The notes below the pieces were generated by a model. That model saw only the letters and a program-made list of their open reading frames with translations. It was not told where the DNA came from and did not search any database. Positions 17,275-26,482 of a DNA stretch of 64,000 nt are shown piece by piece (within the stretch, counting starts at the first letter, position 1; every line of letters starts with the position of its first letter). Origin of the DNA: WHTK01 sp965197795 (lineage in GTDB: Bacteria; Chloroflexota; Dehalococcoidia; DSTF01; WHTK01); the NCBI GenBank assembly GCA_965197795.1, contig OZ240228.1:558001-622000 (forward strand), given 5' to 3'. The position numbers were made by a program, and so were the translations under genes.

Positions 17275-20200
17275 ATGGCAGGAACTAGAAAGAAGCTAAC
17301 GGCAGCGGCCGAGGAGTACTTTGAGGCCTTACGTCGCATAAGGGCGTCGGGCGGTGCGACCGGGGAACTTTCCTATTATCCACCGCTGGCCAACCTGCTG
17401 AACGCGGTCGGAGACACCCTCCGGCCTAAGGTCTTCTGCATCAACGAGATGGCGCAGCAAGGCGCGGGTCACCCGGACTTCGGCCTGTATGCCGCCAAGC
17501 AGGTGCAGAAGGGCCAGCCGCGGGAGGGACAGCTTCCGGAGGGCGGCGTGGTGGAGGTAAAGTCCGCCGGCGACGACGCCTGGCTCACCGCCGACAGTGA
17601 CCAAGTCAGCCGGTATTGGAACAAGTACCTGCTCGTCTTGGTCACCAACACTCGCGATTTCGTGCTTCTCGGCGAAGGCCCGGCGGGCAAGTCCGCGAAG
17701 CTGGAGACGTTTCAGTTGGCAGAATCTGCGGAGGCGTTCGAGGCCAAGCTGCAAAGGCCACGCGCCTTTGCGGACGAGGTCGGCGCCCGTCTCGGAGAGT
17801 ACCTGTGTCGCGCCCTCTCCCACCACGCGGCCCTCGTTGAGCCGAGGGACCTGGCGTGGCTGCTGGCCTCCTACGCCCGCGACGGCCTGGCACGAGTGGA
17901 GGCGGCCGGCGATGCACCATCCCTCGCGGCAGTGCGTTCCGCGTTGGAAGAGGCCTTGGGCGTACGCTTCGAGGGCGTGCGCGGCGCCGCCTTCTTCCGC
18001 TCGACCCTGGTGCAGACACTCTTCTACGGAGCCTTCTCGGCCTGGGTGTTGTGGTCACGCCAGTCGCCGCCACCGACCGGCTCCTTCAACTGGCACGAAG
18101 CCGTCTGGCACCTTCGCGCGCCCGTCCTGCGGGCGCTCTTTCAGCAGCTTTCCAACCCCGGCCAATTGCGGCCATTCGGCCTCGTCGAGGTGCTGGACTG
18201 GACGGCCGCGGCGCTGGACCGCGTGGACCGCTCCGCCTTCTTCGCCAAGTTCAACGAGGGCGAGGCCGTGTCCTACTTCTACGAGCCGTTCCTCGAGGCG
18301 TTCGATCCAGAGCTGCGCAAGCAACTTGGCGTCTGGTACACGCCCGCCGAGGTGGTGCGCTACATGGTCGCCCGCGTCGACCGCGCCCTTCGGGACGACC
18401 TCGGCATTGCCGACGGCTTGGCCGCCGAGAACGTCTTCATCCTTGACCCCTGCTGCGGCACCGGCGCTTACCTGGCCGAGGTGCTGCGCCGGATCGCCGC
18501 CAACCTGAAGGGAAAGGGTCTGGGCGCGCTGACTGGGGCGCGGGTGAAGCAGGCGGCCTCTGAGCGCGTATTCGGCTTCGAGATCATGCCTGCGCCCTTC
18601 GTGGTGGCTCATCTGCAGGTCGGGCTGACAATGCAGGCGCTGGACGCGCCGCTGTCGGAGAACGGCGCCGAGCGTGCCGGAGTCTTCCTCACCAACGCTC
18701 TAACCGGCTGGGAGCCGAGGGTGAAGAAGCCACTCCCCTTCCCCGAACTGGAGGAGGAGCGCGACCGCGCCGACCGTGTGAAGCGGGACGCGCCAGTGCT
18801 GGTGGTTCTGGGTAATCCGCCCTACAACGGCTTCGCCGGCATGGCAGTGGAAGAAGAGCGCGAGCTTTCGATGGCCTATCGGACAACCAAACAGGTGAGA
18901 CCACCGGAGGGGCGGGGGCTGAATGACCTGTACGTGCGGTTCTTCCGCATGGCGGAGCGGCGAATTGCCGAGAAGACGGGCCAGGGCGTAGTCTGCTTCA
19001 TCTCCAACTACTCTTGGCTAGATGGGCTGTCGTTCACCGGGATGCGGGAGCGCTACCTGGATGCGTTTGACGTCATTCGCATCGACTGCCTTAACGGCGA
19101 CAAGTACAAGACGGGCAAGACGACGCCGGACGGTGCGACCGACCCCAGCATCTTCTCGATGCCGGAGGATCCGGTGGGCATCCAGGTGGGAACGGCGATT
19201 GCGACGCTGGTTCGCAAAGCTGACCACGCTCCGACGAAAGCAGTGGGTTTCCGGCACCTCTGGGGCCAGGCCAAGCGCGAGGAGCTGACGGCGACGGCGC
19301 AAGCGGAGCCGGACGCTCTCTATGACAGCTTCGAGCCGAACCTGGCTCTCGGTCTGCCCTTCACTCGAGTGGCCGTCGCCGACAGTTGGCAAGACTGGCC
19401 AGCTCTGCCCGACCTATTCCCGATGTCGTTTCCGGGAGTCACGACCAGCCGCGACTCGTTCTTGGTCGACGTTGACCTCGCCCGACTGAAGGCGCGCGTG
19501 ATGGACTACTTCAGCCCTGGCCTGAGCCACGAAGAGATTGCCCGGCGCTACCCGTCGGTGATGAGCGCCACAGCGCGCTACGACGCCCGCGCGGTGCGCG
19601 ATGCCTTGCTTAGACGCGGTGGCCCGATCGAGTCGGGCTTCGTTCGCCACGCCTACCGGCCATTCGATACGCGGTGGTTGTATTGGGAAGCGGAGACGAA
19701 ACTGCTTGATGAGAAGCGTGTCGATTACAAGTCGCATGTGTTCGACGGGAACCTGTGGTTAGTCTTGCAGAACAAGGCACGGCCCGACTTGTCACCACCG
19801 TTAGTAATTTCAGATATCGGTGATCTGAACCAAATGAACAGCGGTGTCCACTGCACCCCAGCTTGGCTCCGCGACGAGGGTTTCGGGCTCGGCGGCGATG
19901 GACTGCGACGCCGCCCCAATCTTTCGCTTCCCGCACAACGCTATCTCGACGGCCTAGGCGCAGGCGTGGATGACCTGTTCCACCACGCCCTAGCAGTGCT
20001 TCACGACCCTGCTTACCGCGAGGCTAACGCGGACGCACTCCGAGCCGAAGGGCCGCGCATCCCGCTTCCGGGCTGGCCCAACGATGACGAGGACGGAGCT
20101 GCGGATGAGCTTGCAGCATCGGCGGCGCAGGGTCGGGAGTTGGCCGCGCTGCTGGACTCGGACACTCCCGTTCCCGGCGTCACCGAAGGTGTACTGCGCC

Positions 20201-20613
20201 CGGAGATCGCCGCCATTGCCGTGCCCGCCACCGTCGACGGGCGCAACATGACCGGGGACGACTTCGCGCTGACGGCTGCCTGGGGCCACCTTGGTCAGGG
20301 CGACGCCGTGATGCCCGGCCAAGGCCGCGCCGTCGAGCGTCTGTATACAGTAGGCGAGCGTGTCGTACCGAGCGACGTGACAACTGCCCTCGGCGCTGCC
20401 ACATCCGATGTCTACCTAAACGACCGTGCCTACTGGCGTAACGTCCCCGCAGCCGTCTGGAACTACAAGCTCGGCGGATACCAGGTCCTTAAGAAGTGGC
20501 TATCGTACCGAGAGCGTAAGGTCCTAGACCGCCCGCTGTCGCCGGATGAGGTCCTGCAATTTACCGGCACCGCACGGCGAATCGCGGCGATACTGGGGGT
20601 GGCGGGGAAGTGA
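17275..20613 (+). CDS. Type IIG-like restriction-modification protein (single chain nuclease + N6-adenine methylase)
   Basis: This single chain of 1112 aa is of the kind usually annotated as a type ISP or IIG restriction enzyme. The N-terminal nuclease has a PD-(D/E)xK signature: Pro67-Asp68 in GHPDFGLY and Glu94-x-Lys96 in VVEVKSA. The methylase has motif I DPCCGTGAYL (about 390) and motif IV NPPYNGF (about 512). The last about 450 residues should form the DNA specificity part (RPFDTRWLYWE, AVWNYKLGGYQV). No SF2 helicase motifs are seen, so this is not a classical Type ISP translocase. It would cut unmethylated foreign DNA and methylate its own. AAGGAG precedes the ATG. It stands alone between recombinase remnants. 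Confidence 0.9.
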   Translation: MAGTRKKLTAAAEEYFEALRRIRASGGATGELSYYPPLANLLNAVGDTLRPKVFCINEMAQQGAGHPDFGLYAAKQVQKGQPREGQLPEGGVVEVKSAGDDAWLTADSDQVSRYWNKYLLVLVTNTRDFVLLGEGPAGKSAKLETFQLAESAEAFEAKLQRPRAFADEVGARLGEYLCRALSHHAALVEPRDLAWLLASYARDGLARVEAAGDAPSLAAVRSALEEALGVRFEGVRGAAFFRSTLVQTLFYGAFSAWVLWSRQSPPPTGSFNWHEAVWHLRAPVLRALFQQLSNPGQLRPFGLVEVLDWTAAALDRVDRSAFFAKFNEGEAVSYFYEPFLEAFDPELRKQLGVWYTPAEVVRYMVARVDRALRDDLGIADGLAAENVFILDPCCGTGAYLAEVLRRIAANLKGKGLGALTGARVKQAASERVFGFEIMPAPFVVAHLQVGLTMQALDAPLSENGAERAGVFLTNALTGWEPRVKKPLPFPELEEERDRADRVKRDAPVLVVLGNPPYNGFAGMAVEEERELSMAYRTTKQVRPPEGRGLNDLYVRFFRMAERRIAEKTGQGVVCFISNYSWLDGLSFTGMRERYLDAFDVIRIDCLNGDKYKTGKTTPDGATDPSIFSMPEDPVGIQVGTAIATLVRKADHAPTKAVGFRHLWGQAKREELTATAQAEPDALYDSFEPNLALGLPFTRVAVADSWQDWPALPDLFPMSFPGVTTSRDSFLVDVDLARLKARVMDYFSPGLSHEEIARRYPSVMSATARYDARAVRDALLRRGGPIESGFVRHAYRPFDTRWLYWEAETKLLDEKRVDYKSHVFDGNLWLVLQNKARPDLSPPLVISDIGDLNQMNSGVHCTPAWLRDEGFGLGGDGLRRRPNLSLPAQRYLDGLGAGVDDLFHHALAVLHDPAYREANADALRAEGPRIPLPGWPNDDEDGAADELAASAAQGRELAALLDSDTPVPGVTEGVLRPEIAAIAVPATVDGRNMTGDDFALTAAWGHLGQGDAVMPGQGRAVERLYTVGERVVPSDVTTALGAATSDVYLNDRAYWRNVPAAVWNYKLGGYQVLKKWLSYRERKVLDRPLSPDEVLQFTGTARRIAAILGVAGK

Positions 20614-20628
20614 GTAGGCTCACATCTC

Positions 20629-20683
20629 GGCCGAAGAAGTGCTGCAGCATGCGAGAGTAGGACTGGACCGTCCTCAGCGAGCC
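20629..20683 (-). repeat. 55-bp fragment of recombinase B
   Basis: This stretch is almost identical to 42433-42488, the core-binding part of recombinase B (codons for SLRTVQSYSRMLHHFFG). It begins shortly after the Type IIG stop and joins the serine recombinase remnant directly, so it marks a recombination joint. Confidence 0.7.
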
Positions 20684-21453
20684 AGTTCCACCGCGTCGGG
20701 AAGCACCTGAGTTCCCGGGCGCCCAAGTTCAGCCACCCCCGAAGAGTGGGAAGCTCCTACCTGCTCAGTGGCCCGCTCAAGTGCAAGGCGTGCAAGACAC
20801 CGCTCACCGGCCGGTTCGCCCAGAGCGGCAAGTACTCCTACTACGTCTGCCAGTCGAACATCAAGCTCGGCAAGGACGCCTGCAAGACTCCGACGCTCAA
20901 CGCCCGCCGCTTCGAGGAGTTGGTCGTCGCCAAGATTCGCTCCGACATCCTCATCGAGGGCAACATCCGCGAGCTGGTGAAGGTGGTAGACGAGGAGATG
21001 GGCGGCGTGGCTCGAGAGCAGCGCAAGAGGCTGAAGACCATCGAGGATGAGCTTGAGGAAGTGAAGCGGCAACTGGGGCGCATCTGGCGCCACCTAGCAA
21101 CGTCCGACACCGTCATGGCTGACGCCTCAGACCACATCAGGGAGCTCCGGGACCGGCAGGAGCGCTTGGAGGATGCCGCGGAGGATGCCAGAGCGATGCT
21201 CTCCCAGCGCCGGAAGGTCCTTGACGACGTGAACACGATTGCCGCCTACGCCAAGGACATGAGGGACTTCCTCGACGAGAGCGAACTGGCCGAGCGCAGG
21301 GCCTTCATCCAGTCCTTGATCAAGGAGATAGTCGTCACGCCCGGCGACGCCCTCCTCCGCTATACGATCCCCATGCCCAACGATAGCCGCATACCCGGCA
21401 GGAACGCCGAGGACATGGCGCTGGACGGCTCGGTGCTATCTATCCGTCAATAG
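20683..21453 (+). pseudogene. Large serine recombinase, C-terminal remnant
   Basis: The frame reads VGKHLSSRAPKFSHPRRVGS then YLLSGPLKCKACKTPLTGRF, the recombinase domain and zinc beta-ribbon (CxxC plus a later Cys pair) of large serine integrases. A coiled-coil region follows (EELEEVKRQLGRIWRHLA). The N-terminal resolvase domain with the catalytic Ser is missing, cut at the joint with the 55-bp recombinase B piece. From GTG 20746 the open frame gives 235 aa. It should be inactive. Confidence 0.82.
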
Positions 21454-21515
21454 GGGATGCATGTCCTCCCCTACGCCATCGGTTTCATCGTGAAGTCGTT
21501 TCCCGCGCCCCCGTG

Positions 21516-21527
21516 CCCCCCCCCCCC
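21516..21527. repeat. Poly-C tract (C12)
   Basis: Twelve consecutive C residues lie in the intergenic region before the MerR-like gene. A C10 tract occurs at the end of the IS at 58077-58086. Such tracts can vary in length or mark assembly joints. Confidence 0.6.
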
Positions 21528-21614
21528 GAGCCTGAGAGCATCACGCACCGCTTTGCACACCTCCTCTGCCCGGAGGTCCTCCATCAATGGCAGAACCTAA
21601 GATACGACGCGATA

Positions 21615-21643
21615 TTGACATGAGGCACTACTTCTTGTACTTT
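21615..21643 (+). promoter_or_regulatory. Putative promoter of the MerR-methylase-nuclease operon
   Basis: A perfect TTGACA (21615-21620) is followed after 17 bases by TACTTT (21638-21643), preceded by TG. Transcription would start near 21650, close to the ATG at 21654, so the first gene may be leaderless. Confidence 0.4.
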
Positions 21644-21653
21644 GAACGACAAG

Positions 21654-22154
21654 ATGTGGCCCGTGGCTGCAACACCGTCAACCCAACTGCCCGGTCTGTT
21701 CACGTCGGGCGAGGTGCAGAAGATCGTTGGGTTAACCCAGCGCAGATTAGGATACTGGGATGACCCCGCACTAGCATGTCCCCATGGGCGGCCAGCGCAG
21801 GGCAGCGGTAGTCGGCGTCTATACACACTCCTGGACGTGGTGCAACTCCAGCTCATCCTTCGCCTGCGTAAAGCCGGCTTGTCCCTGCAGAAGATACGTC
21901 AGGCACTCCTAAGCCTATCTGACTTGGTGGACGAACCTGCGCCTCTCACTGAACTTGAGGTCGTCACCGACGGGCACCGAATTCTGATCAGGAGGTCTAA
22001 CGAACAACTCCTGGACCCTCTTGCCCGGCAATATGTTTTGCGCTTTCCTTTGGCAGACCTGTTGGCCGAAATCGAGAAACAGGTCGCTACAGTTCCCCAG
22101 GACAGAGTCAGTCAAAGTGTTCAAGGAATCGGCTCAGTGGGGGTGTCCCCGTGA
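21654..22154 (+). CDS. MerR-like transcriptional regulator of an R-M type operon
   Basis: The protein is about 166 aa with a MerR winged helix: LFTSGEVQKIVGLTQRRLGY, then SRRLYTLLDVVQLQLILRLR and KAGLSLQKIRQAL. The usual long coiled coil and metal-binding cysteines are absent. Its second half (TDGHRILIRRSNEQLLDP) recalls the short antitoxin-like tail seen in some MerR relatives. It overlaps the next gene by four bases (GTGA), so the two are translationally coupled. This suggests it controls expression of the methylase-nuclease pair, a job usually done by XRE-type C proteins. A TTG at 21642 could add four residues. Confidence 0.72.
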   Translation: MWPVAATPSTQLPGLFTSGEVQKIVGLTQRRLGYWDDPALACPHGRPAQGSGSRRLYTLLDVVQLQLILRLRKAGLSLQKIRQALLSLSDLVDEPAPLTELEVVTDGHRILIRRSNEQLLDPLARQYVLRFPLADLLAEIEKQVATVPQDRVSQSVQGIGSVGVSP

Positions 22155-25105
22155 TTGGGAGCGCGTTGACAAACGTTTTCGATGCCCTTGAATACCTAGA
22201 CGATAAAGGGTTGGTGACAGTTGATTCACCAGATATCGGGGATGAACGCGCCTACGTTTGGCAGGAAATCCGTGACAAGCTTCAGATAGACGCCGCCTAT
22301 TTCCATGGGAACATTCCGGTTGTCTACTTTAAGGAACTCCAGACGGTCAATGACGACTACCTTTGGGACCTCCACCGCTCCCTTTGGAATCATAATCGTG
22401 CCCCGCTGCTAATTGCCGTCCTGCCACAAGAGGTACGAGTCTACAATTGCTTTGCACCACCCCAGCGCGACTCCGGCCGATTGTTCGCCGAGAATGGTCC
22501 CCTACTTAAGCAAGCGGTTCAGCAGGTTACGAATGTCCTTGAGCTTAGACGAGAGCTGTCCGAATACGGACGGAGGGAAATAGTATCGGGACGCTTTGCC
22601 CGGAGTCAACAAGGGGAATTCAACCGGGAGCAACGAGTCGACAACCGCTTGCTCGAAAACCTTAGACACGTGCGACGCTATCTGATTGATGATGGATTAT
22701 CCGAACCGGTGACAAACAGTCTCCTTGGGAGATCGATCTTCGTTCGCTACCTGGAGGACCGAGGAGTCATCAACGAAGACTACTTTGGTCGATTTGACAG
22801 CGGCCTTACCTTCCATGCTCTACTGAAGGGCTCGTGGGACGAAACCTATCAACTGTTCGATGAGTTAGCCCGCCGATTCAACGGCGACCTGTTTCCTATC
22901 AACGGCCTGGAGCGAGACCAGGTGAAGCCACAGCATCTCCAACGTCTTGGACGCTTTCTAGACGGTGAAGAAGTAACCTCTGGCCAGATGTATTTCTGGG
23001 CTTATAACTTCAAATACATTCCCATTGAATTGATCAGCGCCATCTATGAAACGTTCCTCGATGAGGATCGGCGTAAGACAAGTGCCTACTATACGCCGCC
23101 TGAAATCGTTGATTTCGTGCTCAACGAGGTCCTTCCATTCGAGACTGAACCGCAAAACGTTAGCATTCTGGATCCGGCATGCGGGTCGGGAATCTTCCTT
23201 GTGGAAGCGTATCGGCGGTTGGTTACGCTTCACCGTCATGCCCGTGGTGGTCAGAACCTCAGTTTCGAGGAGCTCCGAGACCTCTTAACAGGGTCTATCA
23301 ATGGTGTGGACCTGAGTGAGGAGGCGATCCAAGTCGCTGCGTTCAGTTGCTACCTGGCGCTCTTGGACTTTCTCGAACCTAAGAGCATCTGGGAAGCGGC
23401 ACGCTTCCCGACGCTAAAGGGCACCAATCTGTTTGTCAACGACTTTTTCGACATGGAAGCTCCGTTCAACGAGCGGCGCTATGACATCATAGTAGGGAAT
23501 CCGCCCTGGCGGAGCAGTCTGACAGGACTCGCGGCTGACTACGTCCGGCGAAATAGGCACACGATTGGTGACAAGCAGATCGCACAAGCCTTCCTGTGGC
23601 GTGCGCCAACTTTGCTTGCTGACGAGGGTCGAGTATGCCTACTGGCTCCCAGCAAAGGTGTACTGTTCAATCAAAGCGGGCCAAATAGGGAGTTCCGACG
23701 TCAATTCTTCATGGCCAATGAAGTAACGCAAGTCGTCGATTTCTCGGCTTTCCGGCGCTCCCTCTTCCGTGAAGCCGTTGCACCTATGGTCGCCGTCTTT
23801 TGTCAGATCTCTTCAGGCACCGAGAGTGGACGCAACGAGTTGACGTACCTGAACCCTCATCCATCTCCATTGTCCGAAGGCCTGGCAGGCATTGTAGTAT
23901 TTGGCGATGAAGTTAGGCTCTTCTCCCGTAGGCAGGTTGCCAGCCATCCTTACATATGGAAGGTAGCCTTATGGGGCAGTCCCCGTGATCTCGCGTTGAT
24001 CGATGATCTCAGCGAACGTTTCCCCTCGCTGGACAAGGTAAGCCAACGTCGTGGCTGGCTGGTTCGTAAGGGGGTGACGGTCAATGGGAGCAGTGCGAAT
24101 CGCGCCCCGAATCTAGCGGCGATTCGCTACGTGCCGGTCGATGCTGTAGAGCCCTTTCATGTGTCGTCGAGCCCAGAGGACCGAATCAACCGCGAAGTTT
24201 TTCATCGTCCGGGTGACAGTAGGGTTTACCTGGGTCCTCACATTTTGATCAGAGGTGGAGTCATAAGCGGCGGACTATTGGCCTCTGTCTTCCTGCCAGA
24301 TGATGCGGTATTTAAGGATGGGCTCAACGGCATAGCGGGTCCTTCCGAGGATGAAGACTATCTGAAGGTCGCGTGTGCCTATCTTAACTCTTCGCTGGCT
24401 CGCTACTACCAGTTCTTGACCGCCAGCACATGGGGGGTTGAGCGTGATGTTGTCCGGTTGACAGAATACAAGAGTCTCCCGTGTGCGATCCCTGTGGAAG
24501 ACACAGACCTCATGCATAGAATAGTGGCTCTAGTTGACCGGATACAAGAAACTAGCGGCGACTGGAATTGGCGCCCGGAACTTGATGGACTTGTATATGA
24601 GTCATATGGCGTGACCTCATCTGAGCAGCAGACAATCGAAGACTTCCTCAATACAGCCATCGATCGACACTACCGCGGTTTAAGGGCCAATGCTTTTGAG
24701 GCGCCCTCGGCCGGCGATCTGCGTCTTTATGCCCAAGCCTATGCGGACGTATTCGAGAAGACGACTGGGGGCAATAGAGCATTGGCACCCGTTGTCTACG
24801 AGGGAGCTTCACCCTATAGAGCAGTTTCGTTTCGTCTCGCGCCAAGGGATACACAGAGCCGACCCGTGGATATAGTGTCTGAACCAGAGCTCGACAGTCT
24901 CTTGGTGAAACTGGAACGAATCGCAACCGAACAACATACGCAGAGTTTGTATTTCAGAAGGAACATAAAGGTGTATCAAGCTGACGTGATTCACATAGTG
25001 AAACCTGCGGAGAAACGGTTCTGGACAAGGTCAGCGGCATACAACGACGCCGACGAGACTATCGCTCAGTTACTACGAACCTTCTCTCGTGATAACAACG
25101 GATAA
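22151..25105 (+). CDS. N6-adenine DNA methylase with specificity domain
   Basis: This 984-aa protein starts at GTG 22151. The N-terminal about 330 residues are an alpha-rich domain. Then comes the methylase: YYTPPEIVDF, motif I DPACGSGIFLV (Asp341) and motif IV NPPW (Asn450). A target-recognition region follows (GVERDVVRLTEYKSLPCAIP). It resembles Eco57I/Type IIG methylases, but no nuclease motif is seen within it. The nuclease is probably the next gene. It is coupled to the MerR-like gene upstream. The third product starts 15 bases downstream. The local base composition looks lower in GC than the left part of the window, in keeping with transfer. Confidence 0.9.
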   Translation: MIGSALTNVFDALEYLDDKGLVTVDSPDIGDERAYVWQEIRDKLQIDAAYFHGNIPVVYFKELQTVNDDYLWDLHRSLWNHNRAPLLIAVLPQEVRVYNCFAPPQRDSGRLFAENGPLLKQAVQQVTNVLELRRELSEYGRREIVSGRFARSQQGEFNREQRVDNRLLENLRHVRRYLIDDGLSEPVTNSLLGRSIFVRYLEDRGVINEDYFGRFDSGLTFHALLKGSWDETYQLFDELARRFNGDLFPINGLERDQVKPQHLQRLGRFLDGEEVTSGQMYFWAYNFKYIPIELISAIYETFLDEDRRKTSAYYTPPEIVDFVLNEVLPFETEPQNVSILDPACGSGIFLVEAYRRLVTLHRHARGGQNLSFEELRDLLTGSINGVDLSEEAIQVAAFSCYLALLDFLEPKSIWEAARFPTLKGTNLFVNDFFDMEAPFNERRYDIIVGNPPWRSSLTGLAADYVRRNRHTIGDKQIAQAFLWRAPTLLADEGRVCLLAPSKGVLFNQSGPNREFRRQFFMANEVTQVVDFSAFRRSLFREAVAPMVAVFCQISSGTESGRNELTYLNPHPSPLSEGLAGIVVFGDEVRLFSRRQVASHPYIWKVALWGSPRDLALIDDLSERFPSLDKVSQRRGWLVRKGVTVNGSSANRAPNLAAIRYVPVDAVEPFHVSSSPEDRINREVFHRPGDSRVYLGPHILIRGGVISGGLLASVFLPDDAVFKDGLNGIAGPSEDEDYLKVACAYLNSSLARYYQFLTASTWGVERDVVRLTEYKSLPCAIPVEDTDLMHRIVALVDRIQETSGDWNWRPELDGLVYESYGVTSSEQQTIEDFLNTAIDRHYRGLRANAFEAPSAGDLRLYAQAYADVFEKTTGGNRALAPVVYEGASPYRAVSFRLAPRDTQSRPVDIVSEPELDSLLVKLERIATEQHTQSLYFRRNIKVYQADVIHIVKPAEKRFWTRSAAYNDADETIAQLLRTFSRDNNG

Positions 25106-25120
25106 CCGGCGCATATCAAG

Positions 25121-25801
25121 ATGACTCCTGAATTGCAAGATTCCCCTTTCGGTTCGGCGACTACTCTATCCCGTGAGGTATCCCCCGTAATTGAAAAAGC
25201 GATGCTTCAGCTAGTTGTGGACGGCTTCGAGCGATGGCAGATCGGAGGATTCAATCGGTTCGGCGATTATGAGGACCACTACACCATTCGCTTGGTTGCA
25301 TGCATGAAGGAGATCCGGCGCGAGCGAAACATGGCCCTACTGCCGCGTTACCAACATGTGGAACCCTCAGATGAGATGTTCCAAGGCCGTCAAGACCCCG
25401 CCCATGCACACCGCATCGACATGGTGATTGCATGGGACTTACTCACCGACGATGCCTACTTTAGCATTGAGTGTAAGCGCCTTGCGCCAGATGACCTAGC
25501 TCGCCTCTATGTAGTGGAAGGCATCGACAGATTTGTCCGGGGATACTATGGCGCTGAGGCTCAAACTGGCGCAATGGTAGGTTACGTCATCAGAGGCACT
25601 CCCAACGCGGTACTCGAGCGCGTGAATGCTCATGTCGAAAGGGCGCCGGCCATGGGTTCGGAACAGACGTTGATGCCCGCTAATCCGATTGGATGGCTCG
25701 GCACCGTGTTTGCATCGAATCACCAGCGACCCTCACCGTTCCAGACGATTCTTCTCACTCACCTCTTCTTTGATATGACCGGGATTGGGCCTCTGCTTTG
25801 A
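25121..25801 (+). CDS. PD-(D/E)xK nuclease-like partner of the methylase
   Basis: This 226-aa protein contains HRIDMVIAWDLL with Asp100 followed by YFSIECKRL with Glu117 and Lys119. This spacing and strand pattern fit a PD-(D/E)xK endonuclease core. It lies 15 bases after the methylase in the same operon, so it is the likely restriction component or a nuclease effector gated by it. The family is not recognised by name. Confidence 0.7.
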   Translation: MTPELQDSPFGSATTLSREVSPVIEKAMLQLVVDGFERWQIGGFNRFGDYEDHYTIRLVACMKEIRRERNMALLPRYQHVEPSDEMFQGRQDPAHAHRIDMVIAWDLLTDDAYFSIECKRLAPDDLARLYVVEGIDRFVRGYYGAEAQTGAMVGYVIRGTPNAVLERVNAHVERAPAMGSEQTLMPANPIGWLGTVFASNHQRPSPFQTILLTHLFFDMTGIGPLL

Positions 25802-25852
25802 CACAGTGGGGCAGCCACGCCCTGTGTCAACCTTTTCGATACCCGTGCCCTA

Positions 25853-26383
25853 TTGATCTTCTTAAAGAAGGAAGAGCTTGGGCGACTGGATTGTTACACC
25901 GAGGATGGCACTGGTCCAAGGACTCTGACACCAGAGCCTAATGTGGAGGTACGGTTGTCATGCTCATGGGACGAGGGAGAGCGGTTTCTAATATCTCATA
26001 GATGGGAACTCCACAGTCGGTTCTTGGACCTGGTAGAACCGCATTTGGAAGATACTTTGCGAGATTGGGAGCAGACTATAGAACAACAAACACAGCAAAT
26101 AGATGACGAAGACGCGCGCGACAAGTTCTACGAGTTCCACTCGGATGAATACCATGAACGCTTGGAGTTCAGGAGCATCCTAATGAATTCGTTCTTTTCG
26201 GCTTCCTTTGCTTTGTTCAAGAATCAGTTGATGCGGATTTGTCGGAGCGCACAGCGGAAATGTGGCAGCCCTTTCTCAGTAAAGGACCTTGGTTCTTCTT
26301 CCCCCACAGACCGTGCCAAAACATACCTCCAGAAGCTTGGCGTACCGTTCACTGCGTCCCTCTGCCTAATCTCTTCCGAGTGA
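25853..26383 (+). CDS. HEPN-like hypothetical protein, probably 3'-truncated
   Basis: The 176-aa frame starts at TTG 25853. It is helical and acidic. A central stretch (FRSILMNSFFSASFALFKNQ followed by LMRICR) and DRAKTYLQKLGVPF resemble HEPN/Abi-like proteins in which a helix pair is followed by a DLKG..RAK.YL segment. The match then breaks off, and the tail before the stop looks random. The tRNA-Lys fragment lies 35 bases downstream, so truncation by integration is plausible. Function unknown; a defence RNase role is only a family-level guess. Confidence 0.5.
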   Translation: MIFLKKEELGRLDCYTEDGTGPRTLTPEPNVEVRLSCSWDEGERFLISHRWELHSRFLDLVEPHLEDTLRDWEQTIEQQTQQIDDEDARDKFYEFHSDEYHERLEFRSILMNSFFSASFALFKNQLMRICRSAQRKCGSPFSVKDLGSSSPTDRAKTYLQKLGVPFTASLCLISSE

Positions 26384-26418
26384 CAAACATAGCGATCTTA
26401 TCTGCGGTATGGAAGGTG

Positions 26419-26463
26419 TGGTGGGCCCTCAGGGATTCGAACCCTGGACCGACGGATTAAAAG
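26419..26463 (-). other. 3' fragment of tRNA-Lys(UUU): probable attachment-site scar
   Basis: Read on the minus strand this gives, in order, the anticodon loop CTTTTAA, the anticodon 3' stem, the variable loop, a perfect T-arm (CAGGG-TTCGAAT-CCCTG), the acceptor 3' strand AGGGCCC, a discriminator A and an encoded CCA. The D-arm and 5' acceptor strand are absent, so it is not a working tRNA. A duplicated 3' tRNA end is the classical trace of integrase-mediated insertion into a tRNA gene. Confidence 0.75.
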
Positions 26464-26482
26464 TCAGTGGCTCCAGCCGACA

